From an uncultured Odoribacter sp. (GTDB lineage Bacteria; Bacteroidota; Bacteroidia; Bacteroidales; Marinifilaceae): DNA of 21,258 nucleotides. Below are positions 1 through 9,011 of the stretch, piece by piece; position 1 is the stretch's first letter, and each line of letters opens with the position of its first letter. Below the pieces are notes generated by a model. It did not search any database and was not told where the DNA came from. It saw only the letters and a program-made list of their open reading frames with translations. Where the stretch lies: assembly GCA_900548135.1 (NCBI GenBank), contig URJC01000009.1, positions 1 to 21,258 on the forward strand, read 5' to 3'. A program made the position numbers and the translations under genes.

Positions 1-390
1 GATTTTGGTGGATACCTCGGGTTGGTTTTTCAATTGCAGGATGATTATCTGGACGTTTATGGTGATGTTGAAGAATTTGGAAAAAAGATTGGTGGAGATA
101 TTCTTTGCAATAAGAAGACTTATTTGTTGATTAAAGCCTTGGAAGTGGCTAATGCGGAGGATAAAGTAATTTTGCAGGAATGGATGATGAAGGAAAGATT
201 TAATCCGGAAGAAAAAATCCGTGAAGTCACAGAGATATATAATCGGGCTGGAGTGAAAGAGTTAGTGAAGGCAAAAATTGAAAATTATTTGAATAAAAGT
301 CATGTGGCTTTGGAGAAAATCAATGTTTCTGAGGAACGGAAAATACGTTTTTATGAAATGATAGATTTTATTGGAGGGCGGAAAAAATAA
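1..390 (+). CDS. Polyprenyl (isoprenoid) synthetase, C-terminal part, cut by window edge
   Basis: The reading frame is open from base 1, so this is the 3' end of a gene that starts outside the window. The first visible residues, DFGGYLGLVFQLQDDYLDVY, contain the second aspartate-rich region of trans-isoprenyl diphosphate synthases (QLQDDYLD), followed by FGKKIGGDI and NKKT, both conserved in this family. Such enzymes condense isopentenyl diphosphate with an allylic diphosphate to make farnesyl, geranylgeranyl or longer chains in the cytoplasm; the Asp residues hold Mg2+ and the substrate diphosphate. Chain length cannot be judged because the first aspartate motif and the residues before it are missing. 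An internal TTG at base 22 is not the start, since the conserved frame continues upstream. The dCMP deaminase-like gene follows after 62 bases on the same strand. Confidence 0.9.
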   Translation, partial: DFGGYLGLVFQLQDDYLDVYGDVEEFGKKIGGDILCNKKTYLLIKALEVANAEDKVILQEWMMKERFNPEEKIREVTEIYNRAGVKELVKAKIENYLNKSHVALEKINVSEERKIRFYEMIDFIGGRKK

Positions 391-452
391 AGAGATAAAC
401 AACGCTAAAGATGTTTGATATTTTAATGTAAGACGCAAAAGCATTACTGATC

Positions 453-878
453 ATGGAGGAATCTTCAAAACAAAGGTTGTTGGATGAACGTTATTTACGA
501 ATGGCCCGGATATGGTCTGAAAATTCGTATTGTAAGCGCCGGCAGGTAGGGGCTTTGATAGTTAAAGATAAGTCTATTATATCTGATGGTTATAATGGGA
601 CTCCTTCTGGTTTTGAAAATTTATGTGAAGATGAAAGCGACCATACCAAGCCCTATGTGTTACATGCTGAAGCCAACGCAATTACGAAAGTAGCTAAATC
701 CGGTAACAGTAGTGATAAAGCTACTTTGTATGTAACGGCTTCTCCATGTATAGAATGTGCCAAGTTGATTATTCAGGCTGGAATAGTGAGAGTTGTGTAT
801 TCAGAATTGTATCGTTGTTGTGATGGTATAGAATTGTTGGAAAAGGCAGGAGTTCAGGTAGATTTGGTGGAAATCTGA
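453..878 (+). CDS. Deoxycytidylate (dCMP) deaminase family protein
   Basis: A 141-residue cytoplasmic zinc deaminase. The zinc and catalytic signature is complete: HAE at residues 71-73 (His ligand and proton-shuttling Glu) and PCIEC at 98-102 (two Cys ligands). The region SDGYNGTPSGF at 44-54 resembles the nucleotide-binding segment of dCMP deaminase/ComEB proteins, which convert dCMP to dUMP and so feed thymidylate synthesis. Length is normal for the family. The ATG at 453 is the first in frame and keeps the full domain. It sits between the isoprenoid synthase gene and the S41 protease gene with short gaps and no clear promoter, so it is probably co-transcribed. Other deaminases of this fold (tRNA adenosine or riboflavin enzymes) fit less well because of the GYNGTPSGF segment. 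Confidence 0.88.
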   Translation: MEESSKQRLLDERYLRMARIWSENSYCKRRQVGALIVKDKSIISDGYNGTPSGFENLCEDESDHTKPYVLHAEANAITKVAKSGNSSDKATLYVTASPCIECAKLIIQAGIVRVVYSELYRCCDGIELLEKAGVQVDLVEI

Positions 879-917
879 TCTTGTATTAGACATTCAGTAA
901 CTTAGAAATTTTGAAAT

Positions 918-2519
918 ATGTATAATAACAAATTGAGAATTATATTTTTGCCGATTCTTTTGGCATTGGCTATTGTGTTGGGGATGTGGATAAATTCTTT
1001 TTTTAATCGCAAACCGGTTGTGCTGGGGAAACAGGATACATTTGCTTCGATACAAGGAAGTAAGTTGGATTTAATCTTGAATATGATTAATTATTCTTAT
1101 GTAGATACGGTTGATATCAAGAAGATAGAAGAAAGTGCTATACCTTTACTTATTAAAGATTTAGACCCGCATACGGTTTATATACCGGCAAAAGACATGC
1201 AGCGGGTGAATGAAGAAATGGTGGGTAATTTTGGAGGTATCGGGGTGCAATTCTACAAATACCGGGATACGGTGACAGTTGTAAAGGTTGTTCCGGGAGG
1301 ACCTTCAGAACGGGCCGGATTAAAGGATGGTGACCGTATTGTGAAAGTGGGTGATTCTGTTGTGGCCGGAAGGAATATGAATACAGATGATATCATGAAA
1401 ATGATGCGCGGGGAAATTGATACTGAAGTTGAGCTGACCATTGTCCGTAGAGGGACTCCTAAATCTTTTGTGAAAAAAGTGGTTCGGGGAAGTATTCCGA
1501 TTAAGAGTGTGGATGTAGCTTATATGGTTAATGATACAACGGGTTTGATAAAAGTGAAAACTTTTGGTATGAATACCTATGATGAGTTTATGCAGGCTTT
1601 GGAAAAGTTATCTGCTCAGGGAATGCGTAGGGTTATTGTGGATTTGCGGGATAATGAAGGGGGAATCTTACCTATAGCTATCCGGATGATCAATGAATTT
1701 TTACCGGAAGGGAAATTGATCCTATATACTCAGGGAAAAGCTTCACCACGTATGGATTATAATTCCAATGGAAAAGGAAAATACCAGCAATTGCCTTTGG
1801 AAGTTTTGATTAATGAGTTTAGTGCTTCTGCAAGTGAAATTTTTGCTGGAGCTATACAGGATAATGACCGTGGAATGATCATTGGACGCCGTTCTTTTGG
1901 AAAAGGATTAGTTCAGGAGCAAAGGGTGTTACCTGATGGTTCAGCATTGCGGCTTACCATTGCCCGGTATTATATTCCTTCCGGACGTTCAATTCAGAAA
2001 CCCTATGATCAGGGAAAAGAAAAGTATTACAGTGATATTTATGAACGTTTATTACATGGAGAGTTCGGTCAGAAGGACAGTATTCATTTTGATGAAAATC
2101 TAAAATTTAAAACTGTAGGGGGACGTACTGTGTATGGCGGAGGGGGAGTAATGCCTGATATTTTTGTTCCTGCGGATACTTTGGGATATTCTGAGTATTG
2201 GAATGAAGTCAGTAGAAAACGGCAGTTGCTTTATGAATATACTTTTGATTTTATGGACCAGCACCGGGCTGAGATGGTAAATATAAAAGATTATAAACAA
2301 TTGCTGAAGTATTTAAGTCGCTTCGATTTAGTGGATGAAATGGCTGATTATGCGGCAAAATATGGAGTGAAACGTGACACCAAAGGAATCCGGACTTCAT
2401 ATGCTATTTTGGACAATACGATCAAAGCATTTATTGGTCGGCATGTGCTGGATGATGATGGTTTTTTCCCGATTTATTACCGGGATGATGTTACGATCAA
2501 AGAGGCTGTACAGAATTGA
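918..2519 (+). CDS. S41-family C-terminal processing protease with PDZ domain (CtpA/Prc type)
   Basis: A 533-residue envelope protease. An N-terminal hydrophobic stretch at residues 7-24 (IIFLPILLALAIVLGMW) acts as signal or anchor, so the enzyme works outside the inner membrane. A PDZ domain spans about 95-180 (GGIGVQF; VVPGGPSERAGLKDGDRI), followed by the S41 core. The Ser/Lys dyad is visible: FSASASE at 301-307, with Ser304 as the likely nucleophile, and GRRSFGKG at 323-330, with Lys329. The 25-residue spacing equals that of Ser430 and Lys455 in E. coli Prc. VDLRDNEGG at 241-249 is the usual strand and loop before the oxyanion hole. A C-terminal region of about 150 residues beyond the core is common in Bacteroidota members. 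The family cleaves proteins at unstructured C termini; the substrate is unknown. The gene lies 39 bases after the deaminase gene and is followed by a terminator at 2591-2621. Confidence 0.93.
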   Translation: MYNNKLRIIFLPILLALAIVLGMWINSFFNRKPVVLGKQDTFASIQGSKLDLILNMINYSYVDTVDIKKIEESAIPLLIKDLDPHTVYIPAKDMQRVNEEMVGNFGGIGVQFYKYRDTVTVVKVVPGGPSERAGLKDGDRIVKVGDSVVAGRNMNTDDIMKMMRGEIDTEVELTIVRRGTPKSFVKKVVRGSIPIKSVDVAYMVNDTTGLIKVKTFGMNTYDEFMQALEKLSAQGMRRVIVDLRDNEGGILPIAIRMINEFLPEGKLILYTQGKASPRMDYNSNGKGKYQQLPLEVLINEFSASASEIFAGAIQDNDRGMIIGRRSFGKGLVQEQRVLPDGSALRLTIARYYIPSGRSIQKPYDQGKEKYYSDIYERLLHGEFGQKDSIHFDENLKFKTVGGRTVYGGGGVMPDIFVPADTLGYSEYWNEVSRKRQLLYEYTFDFMDQHRAEMVNIKDYKQLLKYLSRFDLVDEMADYAAKYGVKRDTKGIRTSYAILDNTIKAFIGRHVLDDDGFFPIYYRDDVTIKEAVQN

Positions 2520-2590
2520 TTTAATAAAAAAAATTGGGGTTTTAGAGGTATAATTTTGAAAGTCTGATTTTAGTGTAATGAATGATAAAG

Positions 2591-2621
2591 CGCCGGGAAT
2601 GTATTATTTTCCGGCGTTTTT
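2591..2621 (+). terminator. Rho-independent terminator after the S41 protease gene
   Basis: CGCCGG (2591-2596) pairs with CCGGCG (2611-2616); the stem extends by two A-T pairs if a single G is bulged. Five T residues follow at 2617-2621. It lies 72 bases after the protease stop codon and points in the same direction. Confidence 0.75.
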
Positions 2622-2646
2622 GTTCCTGAAAAATGAAACGGGGTAG

Positions 2647-2805
2647 ATTGAAATATCTTTTGTTTTGAAAAGAGTCGCAAGAGTTTTATGGAGCATGTAG
2701 TGACTGGTGATTCTGTAGAGAATTTTACGGGTATAGATTTTTTCCCAATTGCCTGCTTCTCTGGAAAATCAGCTTGAGAGCAAAGTAGATGGTAGAAAAT
2801 GGTAG
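2647..2805 (+). pseudogene. Remnant of a DNA/RNA non-specific (NUC1-type) endonuclease gene, C-terminal end
   Basis: This 305-base gap between the protease and thioredoxin genes is not empty. Three successive frames together spell the end of a NUC1-family nuclease. Bases 2647-2667 read IEISFVL. Bases 2667-2747 read EKSRKSFMEHVV, then TGDSVENFTGIDFFP. Bases 2746-2805 read QLPASLENQLESKVDGRKW and a TAG stop. From family knowledge, the C-terminal part of Bacteroidota NUC1 proteins reads approximately FVLPNEKS-K-...VSVDSVE-TGIDFFP-LP--LEN-LES--D---W, and the pieces match this in order. The joins need a small deletion near 2667 (the expected Pro-Asn is missing) and a 1-2 base change in the T/C run at 2739-2746. 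The catalytic DRGH region is absent, so no active enzyme can be made. Identification rests on motif memory; a database search was not possible. Confidence 0.62.
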
Positions 2806-2824
2806 ATCACTACTTGGTTTAGAA

Positions 2825-3343
2825 TTATTTTAGCAGTTGGTCTATAACCTCACACATTTTTTTGAATTCTTCAGGGTCGTAGAGACGTGTCATAAAAACA
2901 ATTTTTCCTTTCTTGTCTATAATTATATTTCGGGTGACCCCTGCTCCTTTAGCTGCATAGGAGTAAAAAGCTTTACCTTCCGGGTCAAGAGTAAGCGGAT
3001 AAGTAATACTTATGTCTTTGGCGAATTGTTGGGTTTTCTCGGGAGTTTCCATTAAGTCTATGCCTATCAAAGCAAATTTAGGATTGTTTTTGTGTTTTTG
3101 CCAGATATCTTTTTCAATAAAAGGCATTTCTTTCCGGCACACCCCACACCAACTGGCAGTAAATTGAAGCATGACAATTTTTCCTTTGAAATCGGATAAC
3201 TTTTTTTGTGTACCATCTATGTATTGAATGATAATGTCGGGGGCTTTATCACCTAATTGTACAATATATCCGCGATCATCATCCTGAGCATGGGCGTTGA
3301 TACATAGGAGAAATAAAGTCATCATAAAGAAGGATCTCATCAT
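2825..3343 (-). CDS. TlpA/ResA-like secreted thioredoxin-fold protein
   Basis: A 172-residue protein with a signal peptide (hydrophobic residues 4-16, cleavage probably after AHA-Q near 19-20) and one thioredoxin-like domain. GDKAPDI at 31-37 is the usual start of an AhpC/TlpA-type domain, and ASWCGVC at 63-69 carries the redox pair Cys66 and Cys69. YPLTLDPEGKAFYSY and the later GVTRNIIIDKKGKIV, with the cis-proline position changed to Thr (VTR), follow the fold. Such periplasmic proteins reduce or exchange disulfides of envelope proteins or cytochromes; the partner is not shown. The start could also be the second Met (base 3340). A -7 element lies at 3398-3405. It stands alone, diverging from the Dus gene and converging on the nuclease remnant. 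Confidence 0.87.
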   Translation of the reverse strand: MMRSFFMMTLFLLCINAHAQDDDRGYIVQLGDKAPDIIIQYIDGTQKKLSDFKGKIVMLQFTASWCGVCRKEMPFIEKDIWQKHKNNPKFALIGIDLMETPEKTQQFAKDISITYPLTLDPEGKAFYSYAAKGAGVTRNIIIDKKGKIVFMTRLYDPEEFKKMCEVIDQLLK

Positions 3344-3397
3344 TTTAGTATTTTTAGGTTAACGCTATTGTTGCTACAATTTGAGGATTATTACTGA

Positions 3398-3405
3398 CAA
3401 ATCTA
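3398..3405 (-). promoter_or_regulatory. Predicted -7 promoter element for the thioredoxin gene
   Basis: On the minus strand this reads TAGATTTG, a full match to the Bacteroidota sigma-ABfr -7 consensus TAnnTTTG, about 55 bases ahead of the thioredoxin start. No good TTTG -33 element is seen. Confidence 0.4.
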
Positions 3406-3421
3406 TAAATAATCCTGTACT

Positions 3422-3449
3422 TTTTACCTTTTATCTTTTACTTTTTAGG
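3422..3449 (+). repeat. Four 7-base T-rich units upstream of the Dus gene promoter
   Basis: Four consecutive heptamers TTTTACC, TTTTATC, TTTTACT and TTTTAGG run without gaps and end two bases before the predicted -7 element. They occupy the position where a -33 element would be expected. Similar but weaker units lie ahead of leuS and the M20 peptidase gene. Confidence 0.6.
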
Positions 3450-3451
3450 TT

Positions 3452-3459
3452 TAACTTTG
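3452..3459 (+). promoter_or_regulatory. Predicted -7 promoter element for the Dus-DUF454 operon
   Basis: TAACTTTG matches TAnnTTTG and lies 20 bases before the ATG at 3479, implying a very short leader. It faces away from the thioredoxin promoter in a 135-base divergent region. Confidence 0.45.
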
Positions 3460-3478
3460 ACCCTTATAGATAGTAATT

Positions 3479-4432
3479 ATGGAATATAAAAGATACGAAC
3501 TTCATTTTGCCCCTTTGCAGGGATATACAGATCATATTTTCAGGAATACCTTTGAACGGTACTTTGGTGGCATTGATGTTTGGTATACGCCTTTTATTCG
3601 GGTAGAAAAGGGAGGATTCCGTAAACGGGATATACGGGATATTGCTAAGGATGTGAATACAGTGGGTTATCTGATTCCTCAGATCTTACCTGGGACACGC
3701 GAAGAATTCCGGAAATTAACCGATATGCTGTGTGAAAACGGATATAGAGTTGCCGACATAAATTTGGGATGTCCTTTTCCGCCTATTGCCGGAAAAAGAA
3801 AAGGGGCAGGTATGTTGCCTTATCCGGATTTGGTTGAGGAAATGCTGGGAACTATTGAGGAATACCCTGAAATGCGATTTTCAGTTAAAATGCGTTTAGG
3901 GTGGGAAAGTGTAGACGAATGTGTGGTTTTGTGTGATTTGTTAAATAGTCTTCGCCTTGATCATATCACGCTTCATGCCCGTACGGGCAAACAACAATAT
4001 AAAGGAGACACTTGGTTGGATGCTTTTGCCTGTTTTTATGAATGTTCAAGACAACCTCTTTTTTATAATGGAGATCTTTGTTCTGTGGAGGATATAAGGA
4101 GGATTTTGGATCGTTTCCCTTTGCTGAGGGGTGTTTCTTTAGGACGTGGATTGTTGGCATCGCCTTTTATTGGTAAGGAGTTTAAAGAAAATAGAACTTT
4201 TTTGGAACAACAACGTATGTCCGTCTGTTTTTCATTTCATGAAGCTCTTTTTTCAGCTTATGCCGGGGTGCTTCAGGGAGACACCCAACTGTTGTTAAAG
4301 ATGAAAAGTATGTGGGAATATTTTTTACCGGGTACTGACCGAAAATTACTTAAACGTATCAGGAAGGCCACAAAATTGAGTCAATATACTGAAGTTGTCG
4401 GAAATATATGGAAAAACGAAGTAGGGAGGTGA
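3479..4432 (+). CDS. tRNA-dihydrouridine synthase family protein
   Basis: A 317-residue flavoenzyme of the Dus family, which reduces specific uridines in tRNA to dihydrouridine using FMN and NADPH. It begins with the family's (beta/alpha)8 opening, FAPLQGYTDHIFR at residues 10-22. NLGCPFP at 95-101 carries the catalytic Cys98. VKMRLGW at 136-142 contains the FMN-binding Lys, HITLHARTG at 162-170 the conserved His, and YNGD and GRGLLASPF are further FMN phosphate-binding segments. In the Cys region this protein has NLGCPFPPIAGKRKGAG, close to but not identical with the classical GCP--KV-RKG-GA. Which uridine it modifies is not deducible. The gene's stop is four bases from the DUF454 start, so the two form an operon. 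Confidence 0.92.
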   Translation: MEYKRYELHFAPLQGYTDHIFRNTFERYFGGIDVWYTPFIRVEKGGFRKRDIRDIAKDVNTVGYLIPQILPGTREEFRKLTDMLCENGYRVADINLGCPFPPIAGKRKGAGMLPYPDLVEEMLGTIEEYPEMRFSVKMRLGWESVDECVVLCDLLNSLRLDHITLHARTGKQQYKGDTWLDAFACFYECSRQPLFYNGDLCSVEDIRRILDRFPLLRGVSLGRGLLASPFIGKEFKENRTFLEQQRMSVCFSFHEALFSAYAGVLQGDTQLLLKMKSMWEYFLPGTDRKLLKRIRKATKLSQYTEVVGNIWKNEVGR

Positions 4433-4436
4433 ATGG

Positions 4437-4802
4437 ATGAAGAAGATACTTTATATGACCATAGGAATTGTTTCTGTCATTTTGGGATTGATAGGAGTTT
4501 TTGTACCCGGGTTACCGACAACACCATTTTTATTACTGAGTTCCTGGCTATTTTATAAGAGTTCGAAGTCATTGCATGATCGTCTGCACCGTTCCCGTTT
4601 AGGAAAATATATCAGACATTATGAGGCGCGTGAAGGTGTCAGCTGGCTTTCTAAATTGATTTCTATTGTTTGTATGTGGACTATGATTAGTATATCCGCA
4701 TTTTTAGTAATAGAGAGTTTACATGTACGGATCTTATTATTGGTGCTGGGATGTATTGGAACTGGAAGTGTGTTGTTTATAGTGCCTACAGCAAGGAAGT
4801 AA
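4437..4802 (+). CDS. YbaN/DUF454 family inner-membrane protein
   Basis: A 121-residue membrane protein matching the YbaN (DUF454) family. The N-terminal half contains GLIGVFVPGLPTTPFLLLSSWLF (17-39), the hallmark of the family, then a basic segment with SLHDRLHRSRLGKYIRHYE (46-64) that probably faces the cytoplasm. Two more hydrophobic segments lie at about 76-92 and 95-115. Function is unknown. An overlapping ATG at 4433 is out of frame; the ATG at 4437 is the only one preserving the protein. The end of the Dus gene supplies a purine-rich GGGAGG just upstream, an unusually strong Shine-Dalgarno for this phylum. A hairpin follows at 4809-4835. Confidence 0.85.
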   Translation: MKKILYMTIGIVSVILGLIGVFVPGLPTTPFLLLSSWLFYKSSKSLHDRLHRSRLGKYIRHYEAREGVSWLSKLISIVCMWTMISISAFLVIESLHVRILLLVLGCIGTGSVLFIVPTARK

Positions 4803-4808
4803 AGGATG

Positions 4809-4841
4809 AGCTGTCCAAAAATATTTTGGACAGCTTTCTCT
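4809..4841 (+). terminator. Hairpin terminator shared between the DUF454 gene and leuS
   Basis: A perfect 12-base inverted repeat, AGCTGTCCAAAA (4809-4820) and TTTTGGACAGCT (4824-4835), with T-rich sequence after it on the plus strand. It sits between convergent genes, seven bases from the DUF454 stop and 11 bases from the leuS stop, so it may serve both. Confidence 0.75.
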
Positions 4842-4846
4842 TGTTT

Positions 4847-7615
4847 TTAGATCACTATGTTTACAATTTTTCTGGGAACAATGATCATTTTGCGGATTTC
4901 TTTGCCTTCAAGCCATTTTGCAGCTTCCGGGGAAGATTTTACTGCAGTTTCAATTTCGGTATTGGTGGCAGTTAACGGCATGGATAATTTGAAACGCACT
5001 TTGCCATTAAAAGATACAGGGTATTCAAAGTTATCTTCAACGAGGTATCTTTCCTCCCATTGTGGGAAGGTGGCTAGAGTTACACTTCCTGTATGTCCCA
5101 GTAAATGCCATAATTCTTCGGTTATGTGAGGGGCATAAGGTGCCAGAGCTATTACCAGGGGTTCTAGTATAGCCCTTTTATTACATTTCAGAGCTGTCAG
5201 TTCATTGGTACAGATCATAAAGGCAGGAATAGAAGTATTGAAAGAAAAATTTTCAATGTCATATTCGATCTTTTTGATGGTTTTATGGAGGACTTTTAGT
5301 TCGTCCTTGGTCGGGATTTCATCGCTGATAGCAAACTTATCCTCATTTTGGAACAGACGCCAGAATTTTCTCAAGAATTTATATACTCCGTCTATTCCTT
5401 GGGTATCCCAGGGTTTGTGGGCTTCCAGAGGTCCCAGGAACATTTCGTAAAGGCGCAGAGTATCTGCCCCGAATTGTTCAATAATATCGTCCGGATTGAC
5501 TACATTAAACATCGATTTGGACATTTTTTCTATTGCCCATCCACAGACATATTTTCCATTTTCAAGGATAAATTCAGCATGGGCATAATCAGGCATCCAT
5601 TTTTTGAATGCTTCGGTATCCAGAATATCGTTTTTGACTATGTTAACATCCACGTGAATTTCTGTCGTTTCGTACTGATCTTTCAATCCGGCTGATACAT
5701 AGGTATTAGTGCCTATAATCCGGTATACGAAATTTGAACGGCCCTGGATCATTCCCTGATTGATCAGTTTCTTGAATGGTTCCTGCTCGCATACTACTCC
5801 CAGATCATACAGGAACATGTTCCAGAACCGGGAATAAATCAAATGGCCGGTAGCATGTTCGGCTCCTCCCAGGTAGAGATCTACATTCCGCCAATAGTCG
5901 TCGGCTTTATGACTGACCAGCTCTTGGTTATTATGAGGGTCCATATACCGAAGATAGTAAGCAGAAGAACCTGCAAATCCGGGCATGGTATTCAATTCAA
6001 GGGGATAGCCTTCTTCAGTTTTCCAGTTTTTAGCCCGTCCCAATGGTGGTTCTCCGGTTTCAGTAGGCAGGTATTTATCAATTTCAGGTAGTTCCAATGG
6101 TAACTTGGACTCATCCAGCATATAAGGTATATTGTCCTTATAATATACAGGAAAGGGTTCACCCCAATAACGTTGGCGGCTGAAAATGGCATCCCGTAAA
6201 CGATAGTTGATTTTACTTTTTCCAATATTGCGTTTTTCAACTTCATTGGCGATGAAAGCAATAGCTTCTTTTACCTCCATTCCATTGATTAAGTCGCTAT
6301 TGATCATTTTGCCTTCTTTTGCATCATAAGAACTTTCACTCAAATCTATAGGCTGTCCGTTATCAATGACAGGTACGATGGGCAGATTAAATTTACGTGC
6401 AAAAGCATAGTCGCGACTGTCGTGAGCAGGGACTGCCATAATAGCTCCGGTACCATAACCAGCTAATACGTACTCGCTGATCCATACAGGAATAGCTTCG
6501 TTGGTAAATGGGTTGATTGCATATGAACCAGTGAATACTCCGGTTACTGTTTTTACCTCGCTTTGGCGTTCGCGTTCAGTACGTTTGGCAACATAATCAA
6601 GATATTCAGTTACTGCTTGTTTTTGTTCTGAAGTAGTCAACTGTTTGACATATTCGCTCTCTGGTGCCAGTACCATAAAACTAACTCCATAAATGGTATC
6701 TGGCCGGGTTGTGAATATTTTTAATTGTGCTCCAGAGCCTTTGACATTAAAGATAATATCTGCACCTTGTGAACGGCCGATCCAGTTACGTTGGATGTCT
6801 TTCAAGGAATCAGACCATTCCAATTTGTCTAAGCCATCCAGTAAGCGTTGCGCATAAGCGGAGACCCGTAAAGACCATTGGCGCATATTTTTCTGTAAAA
6901 CCGGAAAACCACCCCGGACAGAAAGCCCATCTTTTACTTCATCATTGGCTAATACAGTGCCTAATTGAGGACACCAATTGACCATGGTGTCAGCGAGATA
7001 AGCAATCCGGTAATTCAACAGTATATTTTGTTGCGCTTTTTCGTTCATGTTTTTCCATTCTTCTGCAGTGAAAACAGGAGTATCTGAACTGGCAGCATTG
7101 ATGTTGCAATTGCCTTCTGTTACAAAGATTTCAACTAATTTATGGATGGGTTCTGCTTTCTGGGTATTTTTATTGAACCAATGATTGAACATTTGAATGA
7201 AAGCCCATTGTGTCCATTTGTAATAATGCGGGTCACAAGTACGTACTTCCCGGTCCCAATCGAAAGAGAATCCGATTTTGTCCAGTTGCTCCCGGTAACG
7301 GGCTATGTTTTTTTCTGTGGTAATGGCCGGATGTTGTCCGGTTTGAATCGCATATTGTTCTGCAGGTAGGCCATAAGCATCAAATCCCATCGGATGCAAA
7401 ACATTGAAACCTTTTAAACGTTTATATCTGGAATAAATATCGGAAGCGATGTATCCTAATGGATGTCCCACATGTAAACCGGCTCCGGAAGGATAAGGGA
7501 ACATATCCAAAACATAGTATTTAGGTTTCGACGGGTCAACGTCAACTTTGTAAGTTTGATTTTCTCTCCAGTAGTTTTGCCATTTCTGCTCTACTTCCTT
7601 AAAATTATATTCCAT
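4847..7615 (-). CDS. leuS: Leucyl-tRNA synthetase
   Basis: A 922-residue class Ia aminoacyl-tRNA synthetase that charges tRNA-Leu. The HIGH motif is HVGH at residues 48-51 in [16 protein letters not shown], and KMSKS is intact at 697-701. The editing domain shows TTRPDTIYG (302-310) and [15 protein letters not shown] (388-402). Two inserts make it longer than E. coli LeuS: about 153-200, before the zinc-free [15 protein letters not shown] region, and about 625-690, between GMIQGRSN and the KMSKS loop. As far as I recall, both are usual in Bacteroidota. The C-terminal domain ends PRKIVNIVI, near the usual C terminus. A -7 element lies at 7663-7670. The gene is complete. Confidence 0.98.
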   Translation of the reverse strand: MEYNFKEVEQKWQNYWRENQTYKVDVDPSKPKYYVLDMFPYPSGAGLHVGHPLGYIASDIYSRYKRLKGFNVLHPMGFDAYGLPAEQYAIQTGQHPAITTEKNIARYREQLDKIGFSFDWDREVRTCDPHYYKWTQWAFIQMFNHWFNKNTQKAEPIHKLVEIFVTEGNCNINAASSDTPVFTAEEWKNMNEKAQQNILLNYRIAYLADTMVNWCPQLGTVLANDEVKDGLSVRGGFPVLQKNMRQWSLRVSAYAQRLLDGLDKLEWSDSLKDIQRNWIGRSQGADIIFNVKGSGAQLKIFTTRPDTIYGVSFMVLAPESEYVKQLTTSEQKQAVTEYLDYVAKRTERERQSEVKTVTGVFTGSYAINPFTNEAIPVWISEYVLAGYGTGAIMAVPAHDSRDYAFARKFNLPIVPVIDNGQPIDLSESSYDAKEGKMINSDLINGMEVKEAIAFIANEVEKRNIGKSKINYRLRDAIFSRQRYWGEPFPVYYKDNIPYMLDESKLPLELPEIDKYLPTETGEPPLGRAKNWKTEEGYPLELNTMPGFAGSSAYYLRYMDPHNNQELVSHKADDYWRNVDLYLGGAEHATGHLIYSRFWNMFLYDLGVVCEQEPFKKLINQGMIQGRSNFVYRIIGTNTYVSAGLKDQYETTEIHVDVNIVKNDILDTEAFKKWMPDYAHAEFILENGKYVCGWAIEKMSKSMFNVVNPDDIIEQFGADTLRLYEMFLGPLEAHKPWDTQGIDGVYKFLRKFWRLFQNEDKFAISDEIPTKDELKVLHKTIKKIEYDIENFSFNTSIPAFMICTNELTALKCNKRAILEPLVIALAPYAPHITEELWHLLGHTGSVTLATFPQWEERYLVEDNFEYPVSFNGKVRFKLSMPLTATNTEIETAVKSSPEAAKWLEGKEIRKMIIVPRKIVNIVI

Positions 7616-7662
7616 GACGGTGTTTTTTAATGTGCTAATGTGCGTATTTACAAATAAGTGTG

Positions 7663-7670
7663 CAAAGATA
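7663..7670 (-). promoter_or_regulatory. Predicted -7 promoter element for leuS
   Basis: Minus strand TATCTTTG, a full TAnnTTTG match 48 bases ahead of the leuS ATG. Two TTTTACC heptamers (7680-7693, minus strand) occupy the usual -33 area instead of a TTTG. Confidence 0.5.
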
Positions 7671-7730
7671 ACACTTAAAGGTAAAAGGTAAAAATAAATG
7701 AGGAAAAAGCTCGGTTGGCGTAATTTTGTT

Positions 7731-8900
7731 TTAAAATCCTTCAGGTTTCAAATGATAAAGTACAATTACCGGGTTGTCATCTTCTGTTATTTGAGCTTTT
7801 ATTTTTTGCGTACTTTCAGGGATTGGAAAAAAACGGTTACCCTGAGAGTCAAAAAATGGCTGGTCGTTCAGTATGGCATAGGCAGAGACAGCCAAAGGGG
7901 CATATGTTACATTCCAAAAGGTTTTGCAGCTTTGTATTAACAGACCTTTATGCTGTTCTTTGTTCCAAATCAGTTCGCAAGCTTTCTTCCCATTGTAAAT
8001 TATAAAGAAATAATGTTCGGATTCATAAATATGTAAAATATAAAGTCCTGACTCAAACAGGACTTTCATTGCTTCCTGTTGTGTTTTCCCATCTTGCTGG
8101 CGAATTAGACGGTCTGATATCATTTTGTCCTTCATGGCGGGTATGATAAAACGAGGCGTGAGTTTAGCGTCTGAATAGGTGAAAATAGTATCGTTGTAGA
8201 AAATAGGGCAACTTAAAGTATTTTGCCAGGTGGTTACACGGAAAAAGTCCAGATCAATGAATGAATTTGGATCACTAAAGGACAGAACGTAAGGGAATTG
8301 AGCAATATCTTCCAGTTGATTGAGGTTATAATCATAAATAGAATAGAATGTTTTACTCCCGGAAATCATATTGTGCTTAAATAGGATTTTACCTGGGGCG
8401 GCATAATAAATACTGTTCACCGGAGATATGTATTGTTTTACCGGTATATGTTTTGCCAGATCAATCGACCGTATAAAATGATTGTCACGGGTATAGAAAG
8501 AAAGTTTATAGTGGTCATAGATAATTACAGTGTCGTTGTCTGGACTGACACAATAGGATTTTAATGTGATGTATTCCTGCGGTCCACGGCCTAATGTACC
8601 GATAGTATTCAAAAATTTTCCTTTTAAATTGAATACATATAAAGAATCATTGGTATTGTTAACTAAAAAGATATATTGGTCAGTGATTTGCAGGTTTTTT
8701 ACTTGTCCGATCAAGATACTGTTGTCCAGTGGGATATAAGAACAGCTATCAATGAGTTGGAGGGGATCGATGAAAGATAATTCTTTCAAATCTTTTGAGT
8801 GAATGTAAACAATATCTTGTGGCAATGTGCTGGAAGTCTGTTTACTGGGCTGGCAGCTAAAACATAAGAAAAGTAATAAGCAAACGATGAATAGACGCAT
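7731..8900 (-). CDS. 6-bladed beta-propeller lipoprotein
   Basis: A 389-residue protein with a lipoprotein signal: hydrophobic residues 3-14, then lipobox CFSC with Cys16 as the likely lipidated residue. The body matches the Bacteroidota 6-bladed beta-propeller proteins (DUF4934/DUF5128-like). It shows SYIPLDNS, the blade pattern [14 protein letters not shown] followed by [17 protein letters not shown], and the GRGPQEY motif that is a hallmark of this group. Such proteins are often exported lipoproteins of unknown role, sometimes near polysaccharide or peptide uptake genes, but no SusC/SusD pair is here. It diverges from the symporter gene with 111 bases between them. The ligand, if any, is unknown. 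Confidence 0.82.
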   Translation of the reverse strand: MRLFIVCLLLFLCFSCQPSKQTSSTLPQDIVYIHSKDLKELSFIDPLQLIDSCSYIPLDNSILIGQVKNLQITDQYIFLVNNTNDSLYVFNLKGKFLNTIGTLGRGPQEYITLKSYCVSPDNDTVIIYDHYKLSFYTRDNHFIRSIDLAKHIPVKQYISPVNSIYYAAPGKILFKHNMISGSKTFYSIYDYNLNQLEDIAQFPYVLSFSDPNSFIDLDFFRVTTWQNTLSCPIFYNDTIFTYSDAKLTPRFIIPAMKDKMISDRLIRQQDGKTQQEAMKVLFESGLYILHIYESEHYFFIIYNGKKACELIWNKEQHKGLLIQSCKTFWNVTYAPLAVSAYAILNDQPFFDSQGNRFFPIPESTQKIKAQITEDDNPVIVLYHLKPEGF

Positions 8901-9011
8901 GTTGAATTGTTTGGGGGTTGCAGGATAAAAGTAAGGTTAATTAGTTTTACGAAAGTATAGAAAAAATAATTACATTCGTGACGTTTAGTATAAAAACTAT
9001 TTTCTGACACT

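Noticed and set aside
2579..2647. Short plus-strand open frame starting at ATG 2579 (about 22 codons)
   Set aside because: It runs through the terminator hairpin and has no recognisable sequence; most likely chance.
2789..2806. Direct repeat ATGGTAGA twice, 10 bases apart
   Set aside because: It falls in the last codons of the nuclease remnant and is too short to mean a mobile-element scar.
8901..9011. Searched for promoters in the beta-propeller/symporter divergent gap
   Set aside because: Only partial matches such as TACATTCG (8971-8978) were found; too weak to list.
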